A DNA stretch of 64,000 bases from CAMPKL01 sp963817465. GTDB lineage: Bacteria; Acidobacteriota; Terriglobia; Bryobacterales; UBA6623. The notes under the pieces were generated by a model. That model searched no databases, was not told the DNA's origin, and saw nothing but the letters and a program-made list of their open reading frames with translations. The translations under genes were made by a program, and so were the position numbers. The stretch lies in the NCBI GenBank assembly GCA_963817465.1, contig CAWFOP010000007.1, forward strand, positions 434,001-498,000. The letters are read 5' to 3'. This document shows, one piece after another, positions 1-8,698 of this stretch. Positions within the stretch are counted from its first letter, which is position 1, and each line of letters starts with the position of its first letter.

Positions 1-846
1 GTGGGCGGGATGCAGGCGGTGTTCGACTCTCTCGAGACGCAGGACCCAGCATTGTTGAGCGGGCCGGGACCGGGCAACTTCTTGCCGCTGTCCGCGGCTA
101 TTTCGTTTTTTGCCATCTACGCTTTGTCCGCGCCGGGCCAGCCATCGCTGCTGACGCGGTTTCTTACCTGTCGCGACAACGCGACGATTCGGCGCGCCTG
201 CTTCATCATCGGCGTCTACATCCTGCTGCTCTACCCTGCTGTGATGACCTTGGGAGTGGTGGGGCGCGCGCTCGTGCCGGAGCTGGAAGCGCCTGACTAT
301 GCCATGCCCGCAACGATCCTCGCGGCGACGCCTCCCGCATTGGCCGGCGTCTTGTTGGCGGCGCCGTTCGCGGCCATCATGTCAACGGTCAGCTCGTACT
401 TGTTGGTGACCAGCAGCGCCGTGGTGCGCGACCTGTACGCCCGCAACCGCGCCGGCGTGCTGAGCGAGCGCCGCGCGGAGCTGTTGACTCGCAGCTCGAC
501 GTTCGGCCTCGCGGCGTTGACGTTGGCCTTTGCGCTGCAGCCTCCCCACTATCTGCAATACATCGTCATCTTCGCGGGCACGGGCCTCGGAGCAACGTTC
601 TTGTTTCCGACGCTGCTCGCGATCTATTGGCCGCGCATGAACCACGCGGGCTTTGTCGCGGGCATGTCGGCGGGATTTGTATCGTTTTTGGTCCAATACG
701 CCGTCTGGGGAACCCGCAGCTTGGGCGGGTTCGACCCGTTTGTGTGGTCGCTGGTCCTCTCCGCCGGATTCTCAGTGGGCGGCATCGGGCTAGGAGAACG
801 GCCTTCACAGAGAACGCGAGAAATCTATTTCGACGGTGATCCTTAG
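1..846 (+). CDS. Sodium:solute symporter (SSS family), C-terminal part
   Basis: The frame is open from the first base of the window, so the gene begins upstream and only about 281 C-terminal residues are present. SSS proteins are about 450-550 residues, so this is roughly the second half. The protein is a run of hydrophobic helices with short polar loops. It carries the family-like stretch PFAAIMSTVSSYLLVTSSAVVRD (about residues 121-143), which in SSS transporters follows the transmembrane core and contributes to the Na+ site. A late conserved-looking YIVIFAGTGLG segment is followed by FPTLLAIYWPRMNHAG, typical of PanF/PutP-type members. It would import an organic solute with Na+ at the inner membrane; the substrate cannot be read from this fragment. 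The GTG at base 1 is probably not the true start. Confidence 0.85.
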   Translation: MGGMQAVFDSLETQDPALLSGPGPGNFLPLSAAISFFAIYALSAPGQPSLLTRFLTCRDNATIRRACFIIGVYILLLYPAVMTLGVVGRALVPELEAPDYAMPATILAATPPALAGVLLAAPFAAIMSTVSSYLLVTSSAVVRDLYARNRAGVLSERRAELLTRSSTFGLAALTLAFALQPPHYLQYIVIFAGTGLGATFLFPTLLAIYWPRMNHAGFVAGMSAGFVSFLVQYAVWGTRSLGGFDPFVWSLVLSAGFSVGGIGLGERPSQRTREIYFDGDP

Positions 847-1102
847 TGGCTGCACGATTCGTCACGAATCATGAAACGGCTTGCCGAGACCTCGGGTCCC
901 CGGTGCGTTCACCAGGCGCAAGACGCTGCAAGGATGCTGCGACGCGACGTCAGCCGGCTGCGGTTTGGGGCCAGGCGACCCCTCCCCGAACGCAGGCCTT
1001 TCCATCGATCAGGGTAGGGGCTAAGTCCAGTGACTCGAACAATGTAGGCGCCATCCTCGAGCGCAATCCCTTTGCGCTGATCCGCTTGCTGAGTTAACCT
1101 GT

Positions 1103-1130
1103 CGTTGCCGAGAGGCTCGTTACGGCAACG
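1103..1130 (+). promoter_or_regulatory. Perfect 8-bp inverted repeat abutting a TTG start
   Basis: CGTTGCCG (1103-1110) and CGGCAACG (1123-1130) are exact reverse complements with a 12-base loop. The loop holds AGAGG, the only Shine-Dalgarno-like sequence near the TTG start at 1131. The hairpin would present or sequester the ribosome site. The rest of 847-1102 shows no convincing gene or RNA. Confidence 0.4.
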
Positions 1131-3482
1131 TTGCACCGCAGGTCGTGGGTTCATCCCTTGTTTGCGAGCTTGCTCGCAGCGGGCGGATTTCTATCCTCGG
1201 CCCTGGCGCAGCAGCCCGCCGACCCAACTAGTCCCCATCAGCGTTTCGTCGAGCAATACTGCGTCTTGTGTCACAACGGCGGGCAGCAGGCGCTGATCGC
1301 GCTCGACTCAGCGAACGTGCGTCCGGTGGCGGAGAACCGGCAGCTCTGGGAGCAGGTCGTGCGGAAGCTTCACGGCCGGCAGATGCCTCCGATGGGAGCG
1401 CCGCGGCCGGACGAGGAGGCCTACGACGGCGCAACGGCCGCGCTCGAAGGCTTGCTCGACCGCGCGGCCGACAGCGATGTGAATCCGGGCCGCACCGACT
1501 CGTTTCGAAGGCTGACCCGAACGGAATACCAAAACGCCGTTCGCGACCTTCTTTCGCTCGATCTTGACCTGGCCTCGCTGCTGCCGCGGGACGAGTCGAG
1601 CCAAGGCTTCGACAACATCACGGTCGCGGACCTTTCGCCGACCCTGCTCGAAGGCTACGTCTCCGCCGCCGACAAGATCTCCCGCCTGGCTGTGGGGAGG
1701 CCGGTCGACTCGCTGGTCGTCGAGACGGTCAAGAAGAAGCCCGACCTGACCCAGGAGTGGCCGGTCGAGGGGCTTCCGCTGGGTACTCGCGGCGGAACAC
1801 GATTCACCCACAACTTCCCCGTGGACGCCGACTACCAGATCACCATCCGGCTCATGCGCGACCGCGACGAGCAAGTCGAAGGCTTGCGTGAGCCGCATCA
1901 GGTGGAGCTGCTTCTCGATCGAGAGCGGCTGCGAGAGTTCGAAGTCGTGCCGCCGCACCATGTGGGGGATCATTCGGACGTCGACAAGCATCTCACCGCC
2001 CGCGTCCCCGTCTCCGCCGGTCCTCACGAGGTCGGCGTCACCTTCCTCAAGCGGCCGTGGGCTGCGCTCGAGACCGACCGTGAACCCTATCAGGCGCATT
2101 ACAACGTCTACCGCCATCCCCGGATTCAACCCGCGGTCTATGAAGTCTCGATCGCCGGGCCGTACGACGCGAAGGGGCCGGGCGACACGCCCAGCCGCCG
2201 CAGGATCTTCGCCTGCCGGCCCGACAGCGCTACGTCGGAGACAGCCTGCGTCAAGCGAATCCTGTCAACGTTGATGCGGCGAGCCTACCGGCGCGAGGTC
2301 GTCGCGAGCGACTTCGAGAGCCCGCTCGAGTTTTATCGCCAAGGGCGGGCCGAGGACGGTTTCGAAGCCGGAATCGAAATGTCTCTCGCGTCGATCCTGG
2401 TGAGCCCGGAGTTCCTGTTCCGCATCGAGCGAGACCCGGACGGCATTGCGCCCAAGACGCCTTATCGGATCAGCGACGTTGAGCTGGCCTCGCGTCTTTC
2501 GTTCTTCCTGTGGAGCAGCATCCCGGACGACGCGTTGCTCGACCTCGCGATCGCGGGGAAGTTGAGCGAGCCCGAGGTCCTCCGGGGGCAAGTCCGGCGC
2601 ATGCTCGCCGACCCGCGCGCCAAGGCTCTGGTGACGAACTTCGGAGCGCAGTGGCTGCACTTGCGGAACCTCGACTCGGCGAAGCCCGACATGCGGTTGT
2701 TCCCCAGCTTCGACGACAACCTGCGCCAGGCGATGCGTCGCGAAACCGAGCTGCATCTCGAGACCCTTCTCGAGGAGGATCGCAGCGTCCTCGAATTGAT
2801 CTCCGCCGACTACACTTTTCTCAACGAACGGTTGGCCAAACACTACGGGATACCGCACGTCTACGGCAGTTGGTTCCGCAAGGTGAGCCTGGACCACGAC
2901 AGCAAGCGCGGCGGCCTGCTTCGCCAGGGCAGCATTCTGACCGTGACCTCGTACAACACGCGCACGTCTCCGGTTGTGCGCGGTCACTGGGTGCTCGAAA
3001 ATTTGCTCGGCGTTCCGCCGCCTCCCCCGCCGGCCGTCGTTCCCGCGCTCGAGGAGAAGACGATCTCCGGGAGCCTCTCGGTGCGCGAGCGATTGATGGA
3101 ACATCGCGCCAACCCCGCCTGCGCCGGTTGTCACAGCTTGATGGATCCAGTCGGTTTTTCGCTTGAGAATTATGACGCCGTGGGGCGCTGGCGGAACTTC
3201 GAAGCGGATCAGCCCATCGACGCCGCGGGCGCCTTCCCCGGCGGCGGGGAGTTCGACGGCGCGGAGGGCCTGGAAAAGGCTTTGATCAAGAAGCCCGAGC
3301 TGTTCGTCTCGACCCTGGTCGAAAAGCTCCTGACTTATTCTCTAGGCAGAGTCGTTGAATACTACGACGCACCGTCGGTTCGCAAGATCGTGCGCGACGC
3401 GAGCGCCGAGGACTATCGTTTTTCTTCGATTATTCTCGGGATCGTGGAAAGCAAACCGTTTCAGATGAGGAGGTCGCAATGA
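1131..3482 (+). CDS. DUF1592-family secreted c-type cytochrome-like protein (PSCyt1/DUF1587/1595/1592/1588/1585)
   Basis: The protein has 783 residues. The TTG start at 1131 is chosen because it gives a clean signal peptide ending ALA|QQ near residue 27, and an in-frame stop lies at 1095-1097. A haem-binding CVLCH motif is at residues 44-48 in a planctomycete-cytochrome-like N-terminal domain. A DUF1587-like segment follows (about 122-185), then a beta-rich region, DUF1595/DUF1592 (about 370-570), and DUF1588/DUF1585 with a second haem motif CAGCH at 664-668. Proteins of this set occur in Planctomycetes and Acidobacteria paired with DUF1552 proteins. Their biochemical role is not established; exported redox or polymer-degradation functions are usually inferred. 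The stop overlaps the next start (ATGA), so the pair is translationally coupled. Confidence 0.88.
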   Translation: MHRRSWVHPLFASLLAAGGFLSSALAQQPADPTSPHQRFVEQYCVLCHNGGQQALIALDSANVRPVAENRQLWEQVVRKLHGRQMPPMGAPRPDEEAYDGATAALEGLLDRAADSDVNPGRTDSFRRLTRTEYQNAVRDLLSLDLDLASLLPRDESSQGFDNITVADLSPTLLEGYVSAADKISRLAVGRPVDSLVVETVKKKPDLTQEWPVEGLPLGTRGGTRFTHNFPVDADYQITIRLMRDRDEQVEGLREPHQVELLLDRERLREFEVVPPHHVGDHSDVDKHLTARVPVSAGPHEVGVTFLKRPWAALETDREPYQAHYNVYRHPRIQPAVYEVSIAGPYDAKGPGDTPSRRRIFACRPDSATSETACVKRILSTLMRRAYRREVVASDFESPLEFYRQGRAEDGFEAGIEMSLASILVSPEFLFRIERDPDGIAPKTPYRISDVELASRLSFFLWSSIPDDALLDLAIAGKLSEPEVLRGQVRRMLADPRAKALVTNFGAQWLHLRNLDSAKPDMRLFPSFDDNLRQAMRRETELHLETLLEEDRSVLELISADYTFLNERLAKHYGIPHVYGSWFRKVSLDHDSKRGGLLRQGSILTVTSYNTRTSPVVRGHWVLENLLGVPPPPPPAVVPALEEKTISGSLSVRERLMEHRANPACAGCHSLMDPVGFSLENYDAVGRWRNFEADQPIDAAGAFPGGGEFDGAEGLEKALIKKPELFVSTLVEKLLTYSLGRVVEYYDAPSVRKIVRDASAEDYRFSSIILGIVESKPFQMRRSQ

Positions 3483-4810
3483 TCATCACCAAGAGGGCGC
3501 TCCCAAGACGGACCGTGCTCCGGGGCCTAGGCGCGACGGTCGCCCTTCCGTTGCTCGATGCGATGGTTCCCGCGATGACCGCCGCCGCCTCGACGCCGGC
3601 GAGGCCGGTGCGCCGGCTGGGATACATCTTCATCCCGATGGGATCCGACATCAAGCGCTGGACCCCTCCCGGCAAGGACTCGCTGGCCGAGCTCCCGCCT
3701 ATTCTGCGCCCGCTCGAGCCGCACAAGGATCGTGTTTGCGTCCTCACGAACATGGAGCTCAAGAACGCCTATCCGGGGACGCACGCGACTTCGAACTCCG
3801 CCTTCCTGAGTTGCGCTAAAGCGAAGTTGACCGAGAGCTCCGACTACTACCTGGGGACGACCGTCGATCAGATCGCCGCCAAGGAGATCGGTCAGGAAAC
3901 GCAATTGCCTTCGCTGGAGCTCGGCATGGACCTGCTCGAGACCGTCGGCCAGTGCGACGACGGCTTCGCCTGCGTGTACCAGAACAACCTGTCTTGGTCT
4001 TCGCCCACGACTCCTCTTCCCTACGAGGCCCATCCCCGCAAGGTCTTTGACCGTTTGTTCGGCGAAGGCAGCCCGGAAGAGCGGCGCCGGGCGCTGAAGA
4101 AAAAGTCCAGCCTGCTGGACCGCTTAAAGAGCGATATCTCACGCCTCGAACGCGAGCTCGGCCCGGACGATCGCACGAAGGTCGACCAGTATCTCGACAG
4201 CGTGCGCGAGGTCGAACGTCGCGTTCAGATCGCCGAGGCGGGAGCGGCGGATGCGCCGCAACCGGACATGGAACGCCCCATGGGCGTCCCCGCCGACTAC
4301 GCCGACCATGTCGACTTGATGTTCGATCTGCAGGTGCTGGCGTTTCGGGCGGATATCACGCGCGTCATCACCTTCCAACTCGCCCGCGAGGGGAGCACGC
4401 GCAGCTACAACGAGATCGGAGTGTCCGAACCGCATCACCCGCTCACGCACCACGGCAACGACCCGGAAAAGGTGGCCAAGATGGCGAAGATCAACGAGTA
4501 TCACGTCTCGCTGTTCGCCAGCCTGATCCAAAAGCTTCGGGATACGCCCGACGGGGACGGCTCGCTGCTCGACCATTCGATGTACATGTACGGAAGCGGG
4601 ATGGGCGATCCGAACCTCCACGACCACATCAACCTTCCGATCCTGGTCGCCGGCGGAGGCGCGGGCAAGCTTGTCGGCGGTCGCCACATCCGCTATGAGG
4701 ATCAAACGCCTCTGGCGAACTTGCACCTGACGCTGCTCGAGAAGGCGGGCGTCCGGATGGAGTCTTTCGCCGACAGCAAGGGCAAGGTCGAGGAGCTGCT
4801 GTCGATTTGA
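3479..4810 (+). CDS. DUF1552 domain protein, Tat-exported
   Basis: The protein has 443 residues and starts inside the stop of the DUF1592 gene. The N-terminus has a twin-arginine motif RRTVLRG (R10-R11) followed by a hydrophobic stretch, so export in folded form by the Tat pathway is likely. The remainder matches the DUF1552 pattern: an early GYIFIPMGSDIKRWTP segment, a central coiled region (about 195-255), and a C-terminal block with HHPLTHHGND, MYMYGSGMGDPNLH and LPILVAGGGAG. This arrangement resembles the alkaline-phosphatase/sulfatase-like DUF1501 group, with several His/Asp residues that could bind metal. DUF1552 genes nearly always neighbour DUF1592 genes. No enzymatic reaction is established. 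Confidence 0.88.
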   Translation: MIITKRALPRRTVLRGLGATVALPLLDAMVPAMTAAASTPARPVRRLGYIFIPMGSDIKRWTPPGKDSLAELPPILRPLEPHKDRVCVLTNMELKNAYPGTHATSNSAFLSCAKAKLTESSDYYLGTTVDQIAAKEIGQETQLPSLELGMDLLETVGQCDDGFACVYQNNLSWSSPTTPLPYEAHPRKVFDRLFGEGSPEERRRALKKKSSLLDRLKSDISRLERELGPDDRTKVDQYLDSVREVERRVQIAEAGAADAPQPDMERPMGVPADYADHVDLMFDLQVLAFRADITRVITFQLAREGSTRSYNEIGVSEPHHPLTHHGNDPEKVAKMAKINEYHVSLFASLIQKLRDTPDGDGSLLDHSMYMYGSGMGDPNLHDHINLPILVAGGGAGKLVGGRHIRYEDQTPLANLHLTLLEKAGVRMESFADSKGKVEELLSI

Positions 4811-4831
4811 GCATTGCCTGCTGAGAACGCC

Positions 4832-6390
4832 ATGCGATTGAGAGGGATCAGCGTCTGCGCAGCGGCCTTGCTGCTGCTGGCGGAGGCCGGCGCGGCGGCG
4901 GGGCCCGAAGCGCGGCTCGCCGACGCCGTCGAAGTTATGGACCGGGACGCCATACACGCTCTGCTGGCGGAGTCCGCTGACGTCAACGCGCCCAAGTCGA
5001 CGGAACGACGGCGCTGCATTGGGCCTCGCGTCACGATGACCCCGAGATTGCGAAGGCGCTCGTTCGAGCCGGCGCCGACGTCAATGCGACCAACCGCTAT
5101 GGAGTGACTCCGCTCAGCCTGGCATGCACCAACGGCGACGGGGCGCTAGTGGAGCTGTTGCTTGAAGCGGGCGCGGACCCGAACGCGACCCTCCCCGGCG
5201 GCGAAACCGCCCTGATGACCGCTTCCCGCACCGGCCTAATCGAGCCGGTGCGAGCTTTGCTGGCCCACGGCGCCGACGTCGGCGGCAAAGTCCGCGGCAT
5301 GGGCAGGCGAGAAGGAGCGGGCGCCAACGCTTTCAATCGCCGCCTGTACGACCCCACGATCTTCGACTTCGAGACCAAGCCGGAGCAAACGGCCTTGCAG
5401 TGGGCGGCCGCGGAAGGCCACGCCGAGGTCGTCGCCGAGCTCATCAAAGCCGGCGCGGACTTCAAGACTCGACTGGCTTCCGGCTTTACGCCGTTGCTCT
5501 TCGCCGTCCGGAACGGCCATATCGACGTCGTGAAGACTCTGATCGCGGCTGGCGTCGACGTTGACGAACGCATCGATCCCGACAAGGACTGGCGGCACAC
5601 CGGCTACAGCTCACGCTTGAGGCCCGGCGCGACGGCGCTGCACGTGGCCGTCGAAAACGGCCATTTCGAGCTAGCGGCGTATCTGCTCGACGCGGGCGCG
5701 GATCCCAACGCCGCCGACCCGATCGGCTACACCGCTTTGCATGCGATCCCCAACGCACGACGAGTCCCTGCGGGCGACTCCGACCCGCCCCCGGACCGCA
5801 CGGGGCGCTTGACGAGCCTCGATTTCGTCCGCGAGCTGGCCCGGCATGGAGCCGATCTGAACGCTCGGATGACCGGCCCCGGATTGATCAACTTGGGCAC
5901 GGCGGTGCCTGGCCCTACGGCCTTCTTGGCGGCCGTTCAGAATTCCGATATCGAGTTCATGAAGGCGCTCGTCGAGCTTGGCGCGGATCCGTTGCTGCGG
6001 GACGACAAAAATCGGACGGCCCTGATGCTGGCGGGCGCTCGAATGGGGACCGACGACGAGGTTTTAGGCGCGATGGAGCTGACGCTCGATCTCGGCGTTG
6101 ACATCAACGCCATAGACGACAACGGCGAAACCGCCATGCATGCCGCCGCCTATCGGAACCGCGCCGAGCCCATCAAGCTGCTGGCCGCCAAGGGCGCGGA
6201 CATCAAGATCTGGAACCAGCCGAATAAGCAGGGTTCCACCCCGCTGGCCATCGCCGCGGGATATCGCGGGCGCAGCAGCTTCCGCCCCCAGCCCGTAGCC
6301 GAAGCCGCCGTCCGCGAAGTGATGACCGCCGCCGGAATCACCCCACCCGTGAAGGTCCAAGCGGCGATCGGCGCTGCAAAAAGCTATTAG
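4832..6390 (+). CDS. Secreted ankyrin-repeat protein, frameshifted
   Basis: ATG at 4832 opens a signal peptide-like N-terminus (MRLRGISVCAAALLLLAEAG). The ankyrin frame then breaks near 4998: the first repeat reads DVNAPKS in one frame and resumes as DGTTALHWA in another starting at 4999, exactly as if one base were missing. From there an uninterrupted series of ankyrin repeats runs to a TAG at 6388-6390 (motifs such as TPLSLACTNGDGALVELLLEAGADPN and TALHVAVENGHFELAAYLLDAGADPN). With one base restored the protein would be about 519 residues. Ankyrin proteins with signal peptides commonly sit directly after DUF1592-DUF1552 pairs, which fits here. The role is probably protein-protein interaction in the periplasm. 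The break is either a sequencing indel or a real mutation. Confidence 0.82.
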
Positions 6391-6428
6391 CGACGGCCGA
6401 ACCGCGCTTCGATTCGGGTTTGAGCGCC

Positions 6429-7670
6429 TTAGGAAGCCTCGGCCGGCAGCATCGATTCCGACGGGTCGATGCGGGAGAATATCACGGCGGAGAACAACAA
6501 CATGGCCGCGATCATGAACAACGGCAGCTCATAGCTTTGGAAGCGGTCCACGATATAGCCGAAAATCACGGTGCACAGGAAACCGCCTAGATTGCCCGCC
6601 GTGTTCATCGCTCCGGTGACTGCGCCGGCGTGGCGGCCGCCGATATCCAGGCAGATCGCCCAAGCCGACGGCAGCATCAGATCCATGACTCCGAACCCGA
6701 CAGAAAGAAGGACGACGGCCGTCGTCTTATTAGAAGTGAGGCCTGTCGCCGCGACCAGGCAGGCGGCGGTCGACAGGCTGCCCGCTCCGACCAACCTTCG
6801 CCCACGGCGCAAACCGAGCTTGCCGCACGCTAGGTCGCTCAGATAGCCGCCGGCGAGGCTGCCTGTTGCGCCAAGAAGAAACGGCAACATCGAGAAGACC
6901 GCCATTTCGCCTTCGCTGAAGCCGCGGCCCTTGGTCAGATATGTCGGCAGCCAGGAGAAGTAGAACCACGACCCCCAGGCGTAGGAGCCGTACATCATGA
7001 CGACCAGCCGAAGCTGACGGCTGCGAAACATCGCTCTCCACGGCGTCTGGCGGCTGAGGACGTCGGGCCGGCCGATCTCTCGCAATTCTTCCTGTGTCAT
7101 GCGAGGATGCTCGGCCGGGTCGTCGCGGAACCACAGCCGCCAGAACACGCACCACAGGCAGCCGACCGCGCCGAAGACCCAGAAAGTGGCGCGCCACCCG
7201 AACGCCCCCATCAGCGGCACGACAAGGACGGGCGCGAGCGCCCCGCCGATGCGGCTCGCGCTCCAGACGTAGCCTTGCGCGCGCGCTCGTTCGAGTACCG
7301 GGAACCAGCGAGAAATCACTCCGGAAATATTCGGGTATGCGCCGGCCTCCCCTATGCCGAATAGGAATCGCACCGCCGCCAAAGGGTAGAATCCGCTGGC
7401 TGCGCCGGTGAGGCCGGTAAAGGCCGACCACCAAAGGACGATTCTCGTCAGCACACGCCGCTGGCCAATGCGATCGCCCAGGGCGCCGGTCGGGATCTCA
7501 AACAGCGCGTACGAGAGTATGAACGCGCCCAGCACCCAGCCCCAAAGATCAGGCGGGATCCCCAGCTCGTCTTGCATGCGCGGCCCGGCGACGGCGATAC
7601 ACAAGCGGTCGAGGAAGGTGATGAGGGCGAGCGACGCCAACAAGACCAGCAGGATGTGCCGTTGCTTCAC
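6429..7670 (-). CDS. MFS transporter, ACS-like (organic anion/sugar acid)
   Basis: The protein has 413 residues with about 12 hydrophobic segments. The MFS signature GALGDRIGQRRVLTRIVLWWS lies between helices 2 and 3, followed by the helix-4/5 motif RFLFGIGEAGAYPNISGVISRWFP, typical of the anion:cation symporter group that carries hexuronates, galactonate and other organic acids. A second-half GGYLSDLACGKLGLRRGRR repeats the loop signature. The start is GTG at 7670. It lies 17 bases downstream of the racemase-like gene on the same strand, so the two are probably co-transcribed. It acts at the inner membrane. The substrate is inferred to be a sugar acid or amino-acid derivative but is not certain. 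Confidence 0.88.
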   Translation of the reverse strand: MKQRHILLVLLASLALITFLDRLCIAVAGPRMQDELGIPPDLWGWVLGAFILSYALFEIPTGALGDRIGQRRVLTRIVLWWSAFTGLTGAASGFYPLAAVRFLFGIGEAGAYPNISGVISRWFPVLERARAQGYVWSASRIGGALAPVLVVPLMGAFGWRATFWVFGAVGCLWCVFWRLWFRDDPAEHPRMTQEELREIGRPDVLSRQTPWRAMFRSRQLRLVVMMYGSYAWGSWFYFSWLPTYLTKGRGFSEGEMAVFSMLPFLLGATGSLAGGYLSDLACGKLGLRRGRRLVGAGSLSTAACLVAATGLTSNKTTAVVLLSVGFGVMDLMLPSAWAICLDIGGRHAGAVTGAMNTAGNLGGFLCTVIFGYIVDRFQSYELPLFMIAAMLLFSAVIFSRIDPSESMLPAEAS

Positions 7671-7687
7671 TGGCTCGGCTCGCGGCC

Positions 7688-8404
7688 TTAATTCGCGTCA
7701 AGCGGCGTAGCGGCAAGAGCCGCTGCCGGTGCGTCGAGCGACTCCAACACTTCACTGACCTGTTCCATGGCCAGAGGCGGACTGGAAAGAATCGGGACGT
7801 TGATGCCTTCGATCTGATCGGCCACACGCGCCATGGAAGCCTGGGCGAGCACGATTACGTCGACGGAAGCCGCGAGCTCAACGAGACGCTGGGTCACGCT
7901 GCGGTCGTGAGTTTCCTTGTCTCCTCTGAGCACGGCCTCGAAGGCGCCCTCGCACAGCGCCTGTTCGATTTCGATCTGACGCCCAAGACGCTCCGCCGTA
8001 TCGCGCAGCAGCGCTACTGTCGGCTCCAGCGTAGTCCGCAGCGTGGCGATAACTCCGATCCGGCGCCCCGTCCCGACCGCACGCTCGACCATCCGCTCGT
8101 CGATTCGCAGCACCGGGACGTCAAACAGGCGGCGGCCCACGTCCACGGCCGGGCCGATGGACGAGCAGGTGACGAGAACAACGTCGGCGTCCGCCTCACA
8201 CGCGGATTCGATGTGATTCACGAGCCGGCGTATCGTCTTCTTTTCGAGTCGCCCCGAACGAATCGTGTCTTGGATGAGACTCTCGTCGACCATGTGAAAA
8301 AGACGGGCCCCGCTGATGGTTCGCCGTGCGAGCTCGGCGAACGAAGGCACAAGCACAGGGCTCGTGTGAATCAAGGCCACGGTTCTAGGCATATCCTCAC
8401 CCAT
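7688..8404 (-). CDS. Aspartate/glutamate/hydantoin racemase-family protein
   Basis: The protein has 238 residues. The N-terminal half contains VTCSSIG with Cys80, the position of the first catalytic cysteine of cofactor-independent racemases. The C-terminal counterpart reads VIVLAQASM (about 184-191), with no cysteine where a two-base racemase normally has one. It may therefore not be a classical racemase; a maleate-isomerase-like or lyase-like role, or a sub-family with altered chemistry, is possible. The start at 8404 (ATG) is preferred over the internal ATG at residue 5 because a GGAG lies about 10 bases upstream. It is paired with the downstream MFS transporter, suggesting uptake and conversion of a small chiral acid. 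Confidence 0.8.
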   Translation of the reverse strand: MGEDMPRTVALIHTSPVLVPSFAELARRTISGARLFHMVDESLIQDTIRSGRLEKKTIRRLVNHIESACEADADVVLVTCSSIGPAVDVGRRLFDVPVLRIDERMVERAVGTGRRIGVIATLRTTLEPTVALLRDTAERLGRQIEIEQALCEGAFEAVLRGDKETHDRSVTQRLVELAASVDVIVLAQASMARVADQIEGINVPILSSPPLAMEQVSEVLESLDAPAAALAATPLDAN

Positions 8405-8580
8405 TGCAAGTTGGCTCCGGAAACATGTTCTTCAACACAGCGGTCGGCCTACGGAAGGCGCCTTTCCGCCCTCGACGGTTCCCTCCAGGGGGCGCTCCGT
8501 CGAACTAGGGATCGTACCACCTGGCTTGGAATACGCCGCGGAACGCGCAAATCGCCGGTTCTCGCTGAATCCCCACTCTC

Positions 8581-8616
8581 AGCTATCTCACAGCTATCTC
8601 ACTGCGCCTATCTCAC
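8581..8616 (+). repeat. Three direct repeats of CTATCTCAC in a divergent promoter region
   Basis: CTATCTCAC occurs at 8583-8591, 8594-8602 and 8608-8616. The first two are part of a perfect tandem 11-mer AGCTATCTCAC. They lie in the 294-base gap between the racemase-like gene (minus) and the oxidoreductase gene (plus). Helically phased direct repeats in such a place often bind a transcription regulator. The rest of the gap shows nothing recognisable. Confidence 0.5.
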
Positions 8617-8698
8617 AACCGCCGCGCAGGCGCACCGGAAACGACGAACGACCTTCCCGCCCGGCCGCAGGCTGCTAGAATCACCCCGGATTGGAGCC

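Noticed and set aside
847..1097. 83-codon open frame after the SSS gene
   Set aside because: It has an erratic composition, no homology pattern and no ribosome site.
7907..8698. 264-codon N-terminal extension of the oxidoreductase frame
   Set aside because: It lies opposite the racemase-like gene and then crosses the intergenic region; the Tat signal begins only at 8699.
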